A model generated the notes under the pieces. That model was given only the letters and a program-made list of their open reading frames with translations, did not search any database and was not told the origin of the DNA. Positions 7,109 through 14,595 of a stretch of 25,627 bases of DNA are shown here, piece after piece (within the stretch, counting starts at the first letter, position 1; each line of letters starts with the position of its first letter). Origin of the DNA: a virus; the IMG/VR virus record IMGVR_UViG_3300006805_000139, positions 1 through 25,627 of that record; one strand, 5' to 3'. Both the position numbers and the translations under genes were made by a program.

Positions 7109-7684
7109 GTGAAGGACTGCTCGGTTGCCAATTGCGACGTCCCCGCCCGACGCTGGGGGTTCTGTCCCTCTCACGCCGGTCGGTTCTACCGCCACGGTGA
7201 CCCCTTGGCTGGCACCACCCCAAGGAAACCTAGGGGACTCTCCGAAGAGGATGCCTTCGCCTGGTACATGCCCGGTCCACCACCGGATGACGGGTGCTGG
7301 GATTGGACCGGCGGCACCCTCAAGAGCTACGGCTACGGCGTCGTGGCCTTTGGCGGGACCCAGCACAGAGCACATGTCGTCTCGTATCACATCCACTGCG
7401 GAGAGACCCACGGCCTGTACGTCCTGCACTCCTGTGACCGCCCGATCTGTGTCCAGCCCAAGCACCTCAACCTCGGCTCCCAGGCTAAGAACATGGCTGA
7501 GATGGTCGAACGAGACCGTCATTCCAGAGGGGAAAGAAACGGGCACGCCAAGCTCACCGAGGATGACGTCCGCGCGATTCGGGAAAGCCCGTTGCCTCAA
7601 AGAACCTTGGGTGAGATGTTCGGAATCAATCAGGCGACCGTCAGTCAGATTCGTACTGGTAAGCGCTGGAAGCACATCGAGTAG
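7109..7684 (+). CDS. HNH homing endonuclease
   Basis: A 191-residue protein and the only plus-strand gene. The N-terminus has a zinc knuckle (CSVANC ... CPSH, residues 4-22). The HNH core follows: CWDWTG at 63-68, YGYGVVAF at 74-81, AHVVSYHIHCGE at 88-99, then VLHSCDRPICVQPKHLNLG (105-123) with His107 and Asn121 in catalytic-like positions, and a KNMAEMVERDRHSRGERNGHAKLT linker. Residues 149-187 form a DNA-binding helix-turn-helix (DDVRAIRES ... TLGEMFGINQATVSQIRTGKRW). It starts with GTG and ends six bases from the stop of the converging 416-residue gene. Its orientation against all neighbours marks it as a mobile insertion. Confidence 0.9.
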   Translation: MKDCSVANCDVPARRWGFCPSHAGRFYRHGDPLAGTTPRKPRGLSEEDAFAWYMPGPPPDDGCWDWTGGTLKSYGYGVVAFGGTQHRAHVVSYHIHCGETHGLYVLHSCDRPICVQPKHLNLGSQAKNMAEMVERDRHSRGERNGHAKLTEDDVRAIRESPLPQRTLGEMFGINQATVSQIRTGKRWKHIE

Positions 7685-7689
7685 AGCCA

Positions 7690-8940
7690 TCAGACCACCT
7701 GACCTGGGTGGCTGGGACCGTGGTAGCCCATCTCGTAATAGCTGTCACCGTTATGCCAGAGGTGACTGGCCGGGACGGTGCTCTTGATGACGGGCATGTC
7801 CTGCGAAGGGTCGTCGGGGTGCTGAGCGTGTTGGCGCGCGTACTCCAGCGACGGTGTAACCCAGTCTCCAGTGTTGAAGTTGGTCTTGCCGTGCGGAAGC
7901 GCCCGGTAGACGTCAACCGGCGCGTCAGGGTTGCCCTGGGTGCGCTGGTACATCTGCTGGACCTTGCGCGTCTCAGGCTTACTGACCTCGCCATAGCTGT
8001 AGTAGTGCGGGTGCGTCATCCAGTCAGCGGGCACTCCACCCAGCTCGCCGCCTGTGGCCTCGCCGGTCATGTCATGCAGTGGGAACCCGGAGCCGTCAGG
8101 ACCCGGTGCTCGGTGCTGCATGTGGTAGTCGTCGTCCGATGCCGTGATCGTCCGGCGCGCGTGCAGGTGACGCTGATGGGTCAGCTCGTTGCCGTTGCCC
8201 CAGTCGACATCGTGATAGGTGCCCAAGCCATCGTGCTTGTAGCCGGGGACGCTGTCCTTCATCTGCTGGGCGTAGTCATCATCGCTGACGTACTGAGGAG
8301 GGCTGTGGTGGTCGACGCGGCCACGTTGCCATTGACCTGTCTCGGGGTGCTGACGGAACACGTAGCGCGTCGTCGGGTATTCGTCGCCGACCTGCTCATA
8401 CGGGTGGTTCTGCACCAGCTGCTGAATGTGCTTGCCCAGCGCGGTGTCGTGGTCTACCGGCGCTTCGAAGTCGTCGTCGTCCATGGCGTGCGGGTTGTAA
8501 TTGATGTAGCTGGCCATGTCCGGCTGACTCATCATGTCGGCAGTTTCAGCACGGTGATTACCGTCGGTCAACGTCGCGCCGACGCCATTGGTGCTGACCT
8601 CCACCGGAGGCAGCTTGTGACCTTGACCGGACTCGAACGCGTCCACGATGTCGTCAGAGTTGCGGCTGCCTTCGTCGCCGCCGCCCGAATGAAAGTCGGT
8701 GTCACCCGGCCTGCGGTACGGCTGCGCATCGCCGTCGCTGCTCCACGGTGTGCGGTACAGCGTGTTGAACATGTCCTCCGGGGTGCTGGGAGACGGGTTG
8801 AACTGCCGGTGCTTGAGCAGGTCACTCGTGGGCACCTGGTAGGTCTGGTCGCCGGGCTTGGAGAACCACGGTGCGGCTTCACGCTGCCATGGCGTGAGCA
8901 TCTCGGCTTGCTCACGTGCGGTGACGATTTTGCGTGCCAT
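7690..8940 (-). CDS. Leader-tagged protein with ParB-like and ADP-ribosyltransferase-like segments
   Basis: A 416-residue protein; ATG 8940 overlaps the TAA of the preceding gene (TAATG). Residues 4-18 are the shared leader (KIVTAREQAEMLTPW). Residues 108-132 (HKLPPVEVSTNGVGATLTDG, then NHRAE) match the ParB/sulfiredoxin-like pattern of a strand followed by D-G-N-H-R, a nucleotide- or DNA-binding active site. Residues 342-405 (VDVYRALPHG, GDWVTPSLEYARQHA, then a Y-Y-E-M-G-Y segment) have the order of an ADP-ribosyltransferase: Arg on strand one, a [ST]-x-S segment, and a late Glu (403). The whole is His-, Asp- and Gln-rich. Such a two-domain protein in a virion operon suggests an effector rather than a structural part. 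Activity and targets are unproven. Confidence 0.65.
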   Translation of the reverse strand: MARKIVTAREQAEMLTPWQREAAPWFSKPGDQTYQVPTSDLLKHRQFNPSPSTPEDMFNTLYRTPWSSDGDAQPYRRPGDTDFHSGGGDEGSRNSDDIVDAFESGQGHKLPPVEVSTNGVGATLTDGNHRAETADMMSQPDMASYINYNPHAMDDDDFEAPVDHDTALGKHIQQLVQNHPYEQVGDEYPTTRYVFRQHPETGQWQRGRVDHHSPPQYVSDDDYAQQMKDSVPGYKHDGLGTYHDVDWGNGNELTHQRHLHARRTITASDDDYHMQHRAPGPDGSGFPLHDMTGEATGGELGGVPADWMTHPHYYSYGEVSKPETRKVQQMYQRTQGNPDAPVDVYRALPHGKTNFNTGDWVTPSLEYARQHAQHPDDPSQDMPVIKSTVPASHLWHNGDSYYEMGYHGPSHPGQVV

Positions 8941-9737
8941 TACCAGTGCTCCGGGGCCATGGCCGCGATCTTCTGCGGGCCGAAGCCGCCGTTGTAGATC
9001 AGCGAGCTGTTCTGCCCCTTGGTCTCCGACGCCAGCGCGGGCCGGGCGTGCGGGGAGAACATCTGGGCGTGCGCCAGGTAGGCAGCCTGCTCACCGTGGC
9101 GGTCGAAGCTACGACCGGTAGCCGCATGGCCGAAGAAGTCATGCACCGCGCGGAACTTGTCATTCTCGTCGTTGGAGAAGAATGGGTGGCCGCCGGTTGC
9201 GTGGGTGCCGAGGACCTTCAGCGTCTTGTTGTTGTTGATGTCGTGCAGCATCTCGTGCACGTCCGAGTACGGATCATGGTTAACCATCTGAGTGTTGATG
9301 CCCAGCTGATTGGTCATGAAGTCGTGCTGCTTGTTCAGGTCGTCGCGCATGGCAGCGAAGTGCTTCTCCGCGCCGGGCTGGTAGACCGGCAGGGAGTCGT
9401 AATGCTGGGCGGCAGCCTTCAGCTCACCCGGCTCGCGCCCGGCGTTCAGGTAGTCGATGCTGCCGTTGTGGGGGTCGCTGAGTCCGGCCAGCGAGGCGTA
9501 TGCGCTAGCGCCCTGCTTGGCGATCGGGGACGGCTCGAACGCGTGGTGGAAGGTCCAGCCGGACGGGTCATCGAAGTGAGCTGCGACCCGGTGACCAGAC
9601 AGGATGCGGCCACCCGTGGTGTGCCGGGTTCCGTGCATGTGCTGCTGAAGATCAAGGTCCGGGTGGGTCATCGCGGCGATGCGGACCCAGGGAAGCAACA
9701 TTTCAGCCTGCTCTCGGGCAGTCACGATTCGGCACAT
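8940..9737 (-). CDS. Leader-tagged HDxFGH/ETxGQN-domain protein
   Basis: A 265-residue protein. ATG 9737 overlaps the TAA of the connector-like gene (TAATG). Residues 1-17 are the shared leader (MCRIVTAREQAEMLLPW). The C-terminal half carries FRAVHDFFGHAATG (195-208), RHGEQAAYLAHAQMFSP (213-229) and ALASETKGQN (234-243). From memory, this H-D-x-[FI]-[FG]-G-H, G-E, E-T-[RK]-G-Q-N pattern recurs in multidomain phage and conjugative-element proteins (polyvalent proteins). The His, Asp and Glu spacing would suit metal binding and possibly hydrolysis. I cannot name an activity. Coupled translation with the connector implies high late expression. Confidence 0.6.
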   Translation of the reverse strand: MCRIVTAREQAEMLLPWVRIAAMTHPDLDLQQHMHGTRHTTGGRILSGHRVAAHFDDPSGWTFHHAFEPSPIAKQGASAYASLAGLSDPHNGSIDYLNAGREPGELKAAAQHYDSLPVYQPGAEKHFAAMRDDLNKQHDFMTNQLGINTQMVNHDPYSDVHEMLHDINNNKTLKVLGTHATGGHPFFSNDENDKFRAVHDFFGHAATGRSFDRHGEQAAYLAHAQMFSPHARPALASETKGQNSSLIYNGGFGPQKIAAMAPEHW

Positions 9738-10729
9738 TAGACAGGACCTCCAGCCACCAGGTTTCCGACCGTGATGGCGAACTGAGCGGGATAGAAACGG
9801 AACGATCGTGTTTGCTGGGCGTACAGGCCGGGGATGAAGAATCCACCCTTCATGCCGCCGCCGTAGATGCCACCAGCGACCAGCAGCGAACCGCGACCCA
9901 GGTTCAGCAGGGAGCGCTTGGCCATCTTGATGGCCTTCTCGTAGGTCGCCTCTTCTTCTTCCAGCACGCGGTACCAGCGTTCGCTGTAGTCGCGGCGGTC
10001 GGTGTAGGTGACCTGCATGTTCCGGAAGTCGGGCTGCTCGGTGTAGCTCAGCGCCAGGTGCCGGATGCATTCGAGCTTGGTGCCCCAGACGATGAGCTGG
10101 TTGAAGTTGGCGGGAATCTTCTTCATCCCGGCTTCGATCTCCATGCCGTACGCCGTCACGGGGTACCCCAGCAGGTTGAACTTCATCACCGCCTGAGCGC
10201 TCAGCTGGGCGATGCGCTCGTAGGTGAAGTGGGTCTGAAAGTTCTCCTGCAGCCAGGGGCCACCGGCAGTCGAGTCGAACATATCGCCGAAGAACCAGGA
10301 CACCTGTTCTACGATCATCTTGCCCTCGGGGCGCAGGCTCTCGTAGTAGGGCATCTGCTCCAGGATTTGCATGTCGTCCTGGTAGGTGAACTCGGTACCG
10401 GCGACCTTGTAGGCCCACTCGGCGTGCAGCAGACCAACCCGCTTGGTCCACTCGGGGCCGATGTCGAAGTGGTACATGCCGGTGCCGTCGTTGACGATGC
10501 CGGTGCCCGGCGTGCCGGTGACGATCTGGACGCCACGCGGGTCCGGTGCGGTGCCTGAGAGGTCATCGAACCAGACGGTGACCACCAGGGTGTTGTCGTC
10601 GGCGTTGACGGGTGCGCCGCCCGCGTCGAAAATGCCGATGGCCATGTAGCCACGGCTGTTCTGGGACACGAACTTGCGTGCGACCGCGCGGTCCCGCAGC
10701 TTGGGGCTGAAAGGGTCAGTGATGGTCAC
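9737..10729 (-). CDS. Head-tail connector / virion structural protein candidate
   Basis: A 330-residue protein beginning at GTG 10729, two bases after the preceding TGA with no clear SD of its own, so probably made by reinitiation. Residues 25-115 form an immunoglobulin-like beta sandwich (FDAGGAPVNADDNTLVVTVWF through LLHAEWAYKVAGTEFTYQDD). Residues 120-280 are mostly helical (YERIAQLSAQAVMKFNLLGY, RRDYSERWYRVLEEEEATYEKAI), and the C-terminus is glycine-rich (GGIYGGGMKGGFFIPGLY). A strand domain followed by a helical bundle, placed upstream of neck genes, suits an adaptor attached to the portal. No motif proves it. Confidence 0.5.
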   Translation of the reverse strand: MTITDPFSPKLRDRAVARKFVSQNSRGYMAIGIFDAGGAPVNADDNTLVVTVWFDDLSGTAPDPRGVQIVTGTPGTGIVNDGTGMYHFDIGPEWTKRVGLLHAEWAYKVAGTEFTYQDDMQILEQMPYYESLRPEGKMIVEQVSWFFGDMFDSTAGGPWLQENFQTHFTYERIAQLSAQAVMKFNLLGYPVTAYGMEIEAGMKKIPANFNQLIVWGTKLECIRHLALSYTEQPDFRNMQVTYTDRRDYSERWYRVLEEEEATYEKAIKMAKRSLLNLGRGSLLVAGGIYGGGMKGGFFIPGLYAQQTRSFRFYPAQFAITVGNLVAGGPV

Positions 10730-10732
10730 GGG

Positions 10733-12352
10733 TCACACTCGAATGTAGGCGAGATCGATGCGGCTGTTGATCCTGGACGCGCTGTCGAACCAGGTGAAAA
10801 TCTGATCGATGATGTTGCCGCTGGCGGTGTAGCGCACCTTGACAGTGAGCACGTCGTTGGTGTTGAAACGCAGCTGGCCGTTGACGTCCAGTGTCTGGCT
10901 GAAGCCGGGGTTGAATCCGCCGCCGCGCATGAACTGCTGCTTGCGGATGGTGGTCTCGATGCCGTTGATGCACAGCACGACGTGGGCGACGTCCGGGGTC
11001 ACCGACGGGTTCCACTGGATGGCCACCTTGACGTCGTAGAGGCCGGGCTCCTTCATCACGATGTCGGTCTTGTTGGCCGTGTTGAAGAAGTCGAAGTCGT
11101 CTTCCAGCTCGTCGCTCCACTCCACCAGCGAACCGGCGGAGACCAGCTTCTGGTTTGCCGACTGGCGCAGGCGGACCACAGGAATCTTGCCGACGGGCAG
11201 AACCGTCCAGCGGTTGGTGGCGACGTAGTAGACGAGGTCCTGGATACGGACCCACTGCTCGTTGGCCGGGGTGGTCTGACCAAAGCCTCGCTGGCCGACC
11301 TTCATGCCGATGCCCCAGCCTCGGTTGCCAGCGCCCTTGTTGGAGGCGTTCTGGGTGTCCACCACGCTGCCCATGAACTCGCCAGCGCGGTACAGCGACA
11401 AGGTGCGTCCCACCAGCTGGGCCCGCCACACGAGGTTGACGGTTCCGGCGGCGACGCCAGGCAGGGTGCCGAGAACCTTCTCATTGGCCTTGCCGGTAGT
11501 GGTGTAGTAGATGGTCGCACCATCGTGGCCGACGGCCAGACGCCAGTACGACTGCTTGGTGTCATCCATGCGGAAGTACTTGTCATTGCTGGCGGGCGAG
11601 GTGAAGATCGAATCGATATCTTCGATGGCGATGTTGCCGGTCTGCCAGGTAATGACCTGGTCATCGGTCTGGGTGACGGCGTCGACAGGGTTGATGCGCC
11701 GGGTGAATCCCCGGTTGGTCCAGCCAGACTGATCGGTCCACGACAGGTTCTGGCCGTCCGGGGTGCCCATCTTGCCGTGCGTCAGGTCGCCTGTGTCGTA
11801 CTCGACGGCTTCCCAGTTGGTGAGCGAGAGGTCGCCTGCGCCCTGATCGAAGTTGTCGATCGAGTTCAGCCCGGCGACGGGTTCGGTGGGGGCGAAGCTG
11901 CCCCACACGCGCACGCGGTCGGTGTCGGTCTCGTAAATCTGCAGGCCCTTGTAGGGCTCAGCTGGCCGCGTCAGCGACGTGCAGATGACGTAGGGGCGAT
12001 TGAGTAGCCGGGAACCGTCATTGTAGTCGTGGACGTGGTTGCCCTTGGCAGCCTGATTCTCGGTCTCACCCAGGGTGTGGTGCATGGCCGAGTGCGCCGA
12101 GTCGGTGTCGGCTTCCTCGTGGGTATAGACCTGCTTGAGCTTGGCACCCTTGCTGATGTCTGCCGGGTCGCCAGAGTGATCGTGGCCCTTGAGCGCAGCG
12201 TTATGCTGCAGGGCCTCGATGGCGTCACCCTCGTCAGTGTGAAGCTGGGGGTGGTTGCGCGTCGCACCGGGACCCGCCTGAGAAAGCGGGGTGTCTTCCG
12301 GAGCGGTAGTGACGCTGAAGTCGTCAAACCCCTCGGGGTAATTGGTTGGCAC
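10733..12352 (-). CDS. Fibre/appendage protein with His-rich head and TNF-like C-terminus
   Basis: A 539-residue protein; GTG 12352 has AGGAGAC nine bases upstream. Residues 30-110 are His-rich, with GHDHSG (56-61) and GNHVHDY (104-110). Such H-x-H motifs bind iron or zinc along trimeric phage fibres. The middle (about 190-370) resembles a concanavalin-like beta-sandwich (WEAVEYDTGD, SYWRLAVGHDGATIYYTTTG, GRTLSLYRAGEFMGSVVDT). The last 150 residues (YDVKVAIQWNPS, VVLCINGIETTI, LRFNTNDVLTVKVRY, IDLAYIRV) look like a C1q/TNF-type jelly roll, a common trimeric receptor-binding tip. It is therefore probably an adhesin or decoration fibre. It lies between neck genes and small structural genes, away from the tape measure region where fibres often lie. 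Confidence 0.7.
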   Translation of the reverse strand: MPTNYPEGFDDFSVTTAPEDTPLSQAGPGATRNHPQLHTDEGDAIEALQHNAALKGHDHSGDPADISKGAKLKQVYTHEEADTDSAHSAMHHTLGETENQAAKGNHVHDYNDGSRLLNRPYVICTSLTRPAEPYKGLQIYETDTDRVRVWGSFAPTEPVAGLNSIDNFDQGAGDLSLTNWEAVEYDTGDLTHGKMGTPDGQNLSWTDQSGWTNRGFTRRINPVDAVTQTDDQVITWQTGNIAIEDIDSIFTSPASNDKYFRMDDTKQSYWRLAVGHDGATIYYTTTGKANEKVLGTLPGVAAGTVNLVWRAQLVGRTLSLYRAGEFMGSVVDTQNASNKGAGNRGWGIGMKVGQRGFGQTTPANEQWVRIQDLVYYVATNRWTVLPVGKIPVVRLRQSANQKLVSAGSLVEWSDELEDDFDFFNTANKTDIVMKEPGLYDVKVAIQWNPSVTPDVAHVVLCINGIETTIRKQQFMRGGGFNPGFSQTLDVNGQLRFNTNDVLTVKVRYTASGNIIDQIFTWFDSASRINSRIDLAYIRV

Positions 12353-12377
12353 CCTGTCTCCTTCTGGTCAGGCTGAG

Positions 12378-12417
12378 TTCCCGGCGGGGTAGAGGGTCGC
12401 CCTACCCACGCCGGGAA
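12378..12417 (-). terminator. Long GC-rich hairpin upstream of the fibre gene (terminator or RNA processing site)
   Basis: A perfect 9-bp outer stem (TTCCCGGCG at 12378-12386 with CGCCGGGAA at 12409-12417) encloses an inner stem (GGGTAG at 12387-12392 with CTACCC at 12402-12407) and a 9-base loop, with one unpaired base. There is no T-run downstream on the minus strand, so it may be a U-less terminator, an attenuator or a processing and stabilising element. It fills most of the space between the 90-residue gene and the 539-residue fibre gene. Confidence 0.55.
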
Positions 12418-12435
12418 GCATGTGGCCGGGAAGGG

Positions 12436-12708
12436 TTACAGCACGCCCTCGTCAAGATCAGGACGCTTCTTGATGGAGCGCGAGTCCTGCTCGTTGCGGT
12501 AGTAATCCCGGTGTGCGAAGACATCCGGACGCGGGTTCGACGGCGGGTAGTGCCCGGTGTTGCGGGCACGCTGCAGCGAGTCGTTCTCCGCTTCCAACGC
12601 CTTTGGCGACGGGTCAGCTACGGCAGTCAGGATCGTCTCTCCCCGACCGGGGTTGCGATCGAACTGCCGGGTCTGCCAAGTCAGCTTGGGACGGTCTGTT
12701 CCTGCCAT
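12436..12708 (-). CDS. Small hypothetical protein (90 residues), possibly virion-associated
   Basis: ATG 12708 is preceded by AAGGAGAT at a normal distance. The protein is hydrophilic and basic, with many Arg, Asp, Pro and Asn residues (RQFDRNPGRG, TGHYPPSNPRPDVFAHRDYY, RSIKKRPDLDEGVL) and little predicted hydrophobic core. It follows the 206-residue structural gene by 21 bases and is followed by a strong hairpin, so it ends a short transcription or processing unit. I recognise no family. It resembles other short, disordered proteins scattered among structural genes. Confidence 0.65.
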   Translation of the reverse strand: MAGTDRPKLTWQTRQFDRNPGRGETILTAVADPSPKALEAENDSLQRARNTGHYPPSNPRPDVFAHRDYYRNEQDSRSIKKRPDLDEGVL

Positions 12709-12729
12709 GCTGGTTTATCTCCTTCGGGG

Positions 12730-13350
12730 TTACCCGCCCGCTGGAAGATTGCTCTTCACGGTGGGCTGGATGGACGACAGCTGGTGCGTCCAGCTGTTGT
12801 CGGCTTGTGGCGTCGACACCACGCGCCAGGCTTCGCTCTGGTGCTCTGGGCACAGCGGCGGCGCACCTTCAGCGCGCTCCTGCTCGGTCTGGAAGATGGA
12901 CTCGCCACCGATGATGCAGCGCGGCTGGACGGTCTGACCGTAGGTGCGGCTGGTCGGATCGTTGTCGATGTCGACCGAAAGGCTGTTCTTGCCCTGCGGC
13001 TGCAGAATCTGCGGCTCGACGTTGCTCCAGGTGCCGTCCTCGTTCTGGACCTGCGCCTTCGGGGCCTGTTCGATCTGGCCACCCATGAGAAGAGTGATCT
13101 CGTTCTCCATGTCCTCGTCGTCGGAGATGGTGACGTGCTTCTTCATCCACAGGCGCTGAAAGCCGGGGACGTTAAGGCACTCCTTCGGGACGATGCGGAT
13201 GGAGTCGTCGCGACCGGCGGGCTCCAGTTCAAAGCTGATGGTGTCGGTGTTGCACGTGATCTTGTGCGGGGTGTTGTTCTTGGCGAACAGCGTGCCGTTC
13301 GATTCACGCAGTGCACGCAGGGACTTCCGCTGCGCAGTAGGTGTGGTCAC
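12730..13350 (-). CDS. Virion-associated protein, paralogue of the 162-residue protein at 15519-16007
   Basis: A 206-residue protein. I chose GTG 13350 because AAGGAGACC lies seven bases upstream; the longer reading from ATG 13392 has no SD. Residues 21-88 align without gaps to residues 22-89 of the protein encoded at 15519-16007, with about 27 of 68 identical, including L-[YF]-A-[RK]-N-x-T, D-S-I and P-G-F-x-R-L-W. This points to duplication. The C-terminal half differs and contains a lone C-P-E-H. The shared domain is probably a small beta module of a tail or capsid accessory protein. It lies between fibre-type genes. Confidence 0.65.
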   Translation of the reverse strand: MTTPTAQRKSLRALRESNGTLFAKNNTPHKITCNTDTISFELEPAGRDDSIRIVPKECLNVPGFQRLWMKKHVTISDDEDMENEITLLMGGQIEQAPKAQVQNEDGTWSNVEPQILQPQGKNSLSVDIDNDPTSRTYGQTVQPRCIIGGESIFQTEQERAEGAPPLCPEHQSEAWRVVSTPQADNSWTHQLSSIQPTVKSNLPAGG

Positions 13351-13374
13351 CTCGGTCTCCTTCACTTGAGGGGC

Positions 13375-13390
13375 GAAGCCCGCAGGCTTC
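13375..13390 (-). other. Small hairpin in the leader of the 206-residue gene
   Basis: GAAGCC at 13375-13380 pairs perfectly with GGCTTC at 13385-13390 around a four-base loop, in the 75-base gap upstream of the GTG at 13350. No T-run follows. It may stabilise or delimit the mRNA, or be chance. Confidence 0.3.
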
Positions 13391-13425
13391 ATCCATTCAC
13401 GGTGCTGCGAAGGAGGTTGGCAGGA

Positions 13426-14088
13426 TCAGGCAGCGATGAGATCAACACCAGCTGCTGCGACACTCTGAGAGCTGCTGGTGGTAAACGACACGGCTCCCGT
13501 GACGGCGGTGACGCCACGGTCGCCGATCAGGTTGTTGTCGCTGTCCTGGGTCTCGCGGTTGTTCCAGTTCCATCCGGTCTCGGCACCACCAGCGGTGACG
13601 CCGATGAAGGGCATGTTGCCCGCTGTCGAAGTAATGGACAGGTTCACTGTCGCGCTACCGGTGGTGGTCTGCGTGGCCAGGTTCTGGTAGCCGACGACGT
13701 TGCCGTAGAACGCCGCCAGAACGTTCGCCCGAGTGAACGCCTGCGAAGCCTGAATGTTGCCGGTGAGTGTGTGGGTGCCCAATACGGGGTCTTGGCAGTA
13801 GAACAGGATGACGTGACCCCGCCGCTGCCCGGACGGGCCGCGCACCGTGTCGGAGCTGGGAATCTCAGTGAACACCGAGCCGAGGTTGCTGGTGACGGTC
13901 TTGGCGGTGTACGTGTTGTTCCAGTTGGTGTGTCGACCGGTCAGCGCGACGATGGCACCGCCGGTTTGAGCGACCACCAGCGTGCACGTGGGGCTCATGT
14001 TCGAGCCGCCCGTGGTTGTCGTTCCCGAGCCGGAAGCCAGGAACACCGGAGGCGGGGCCTTGACCGGCCTGAGCAAACCGAACGGCAT
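13426..14088 (-). CDS. Thr/Ser-rich structural protein, probable tail appendage
   Basis: A 220-residue protein whose ATG (14088) overlaps the TGA of the previous gene (TGATG). It is rich in Thr, Ser, Gly and Ala, with alternating beta strands (TCTLVVAQTGGAIVALTGRHT, SATVNLSITSTAGNMPFIGV, GAVSFTTSSSQSVAAAGVDLIAA), typical of an extracellular jelly-roll or beta-sandwich. The Ser/Thr-rich composition and ending match proteins that decorate phage tails or capsids. Coupling to the preceding 158-residue beta protein suggests that the two work together, perhaps as stacked parts of one fibre. Confidence 0.6.
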   Translation of the reverse strand: MPFGLLRPVKAPPPVFLASGSGTTTTGGSNMSPTCTLVVAQTGGAIVALTGRHTNWNNTYTAKTVTSNLGSVFTEIPSSDTVRGPSGQRRGHVILFYCQDPVLGTHTLTGNIQASQAFTRANVLAAFYGNVVGYQNLATQTTTGSATVNLSITSTAGNMPFIGVTAGGAETGWNWNNRETQDSDNNLIGDRGVTAVTGAVSFTTSSSQSVAAAGVDLIAA

Positions 14089-14564
14089 CAGGACGCCGTC
14101 ACATTCACGGTGCCGACCAGCACCGCGCTGAAGCCTGCTCCGGGTGTGGTGCCGATGGCTGAGATGTAGGGACGCAGGACGTCGCCAGCGCTAATCGCCT
14201 GGGACAAGCCTGTGACGCGAACATTGCTGCCGTAGGTCCACTGATTGGCTGCCGTAACAGACAGCGAGGAGCCGGTGATGGTGGAGCCGTTGCGGCGCAC
14301 CTCGACCGTGGTTGAACCGCTGGCGTCTGCGCTGATGCCTCGGTAAACGATCTCGGTCAGGGTGAATGCCGCAGGGATGGTGAGACCCATCTGGTTGTCG
14401 CCGTACCCCACAGCCCTGACGGCGTACGTGGCATGAATCTCGAACCACACCGGGACCGCCGCTGTCTTCGTGGTTCCGTCCACGTACTGCTTGCTGGTGG
14501 CGTGGGCGGCGTTGGTCGGGGTGAGGGGAACCTTGATCTGGCTGGAAACAGACTTTGCTGTCAT
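14088..14564 (-). CDS. Short fibre-type protein with attachment-like N-terminus
   Basis: A 158-residue protein; ATG 14564 follows AAAGGCGACC. Residues 10-30 (IKVPLTPTNAAHATSKQYVDG) match the D-A-A-[TN]-K-x-Y-V-D linker repeat common in phage tail fibres. The remainder is a beta-sandwich (FEIHATYAVRAVGYGDNQMG, TTVEVRRNGSTITGSSLSV, GFSAVLVGTVNVTAS) resembling a C1q-like or head-binding tip. The same linker motif occurs in the longer neighbouring fibre, so both may attach through homologous trimeric stems. Confidence 0.65.
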   Translation of the reverse strand: MTAKSVSSQIKVPLTPTNAAHATSKQYVDGTTKTAAVPVWFEIHATYAVRAVGYGDNQMGLTIPAAFTLTEIVYRGISADASGSTTVEVRRNGSTITGSSLSVTAANQWTYGSNVRVTGLSQAISAGDVLRPYISAIGTTPGAGFSAVLVGTVNVTAS

Positions 14565-14595
14565 GTGGTCGCCTTTGCTGTGTCAGCTGCGATGA

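Noticed and set aside
7708-8997. A 429-residue plus-strand open frame downstream of the HNH gene
   Set aside because: It is antisense to the leader-tagged 416-residue gene, has a Val/Leu/Arg bias, and no SD or domain.
12346-14169. A 607-residue plus-strand open frame across several small genes
   Set aside because: It runs antisense across at least three coupled genes with good SDs, hairpins and matching paralogues on the minus strand.
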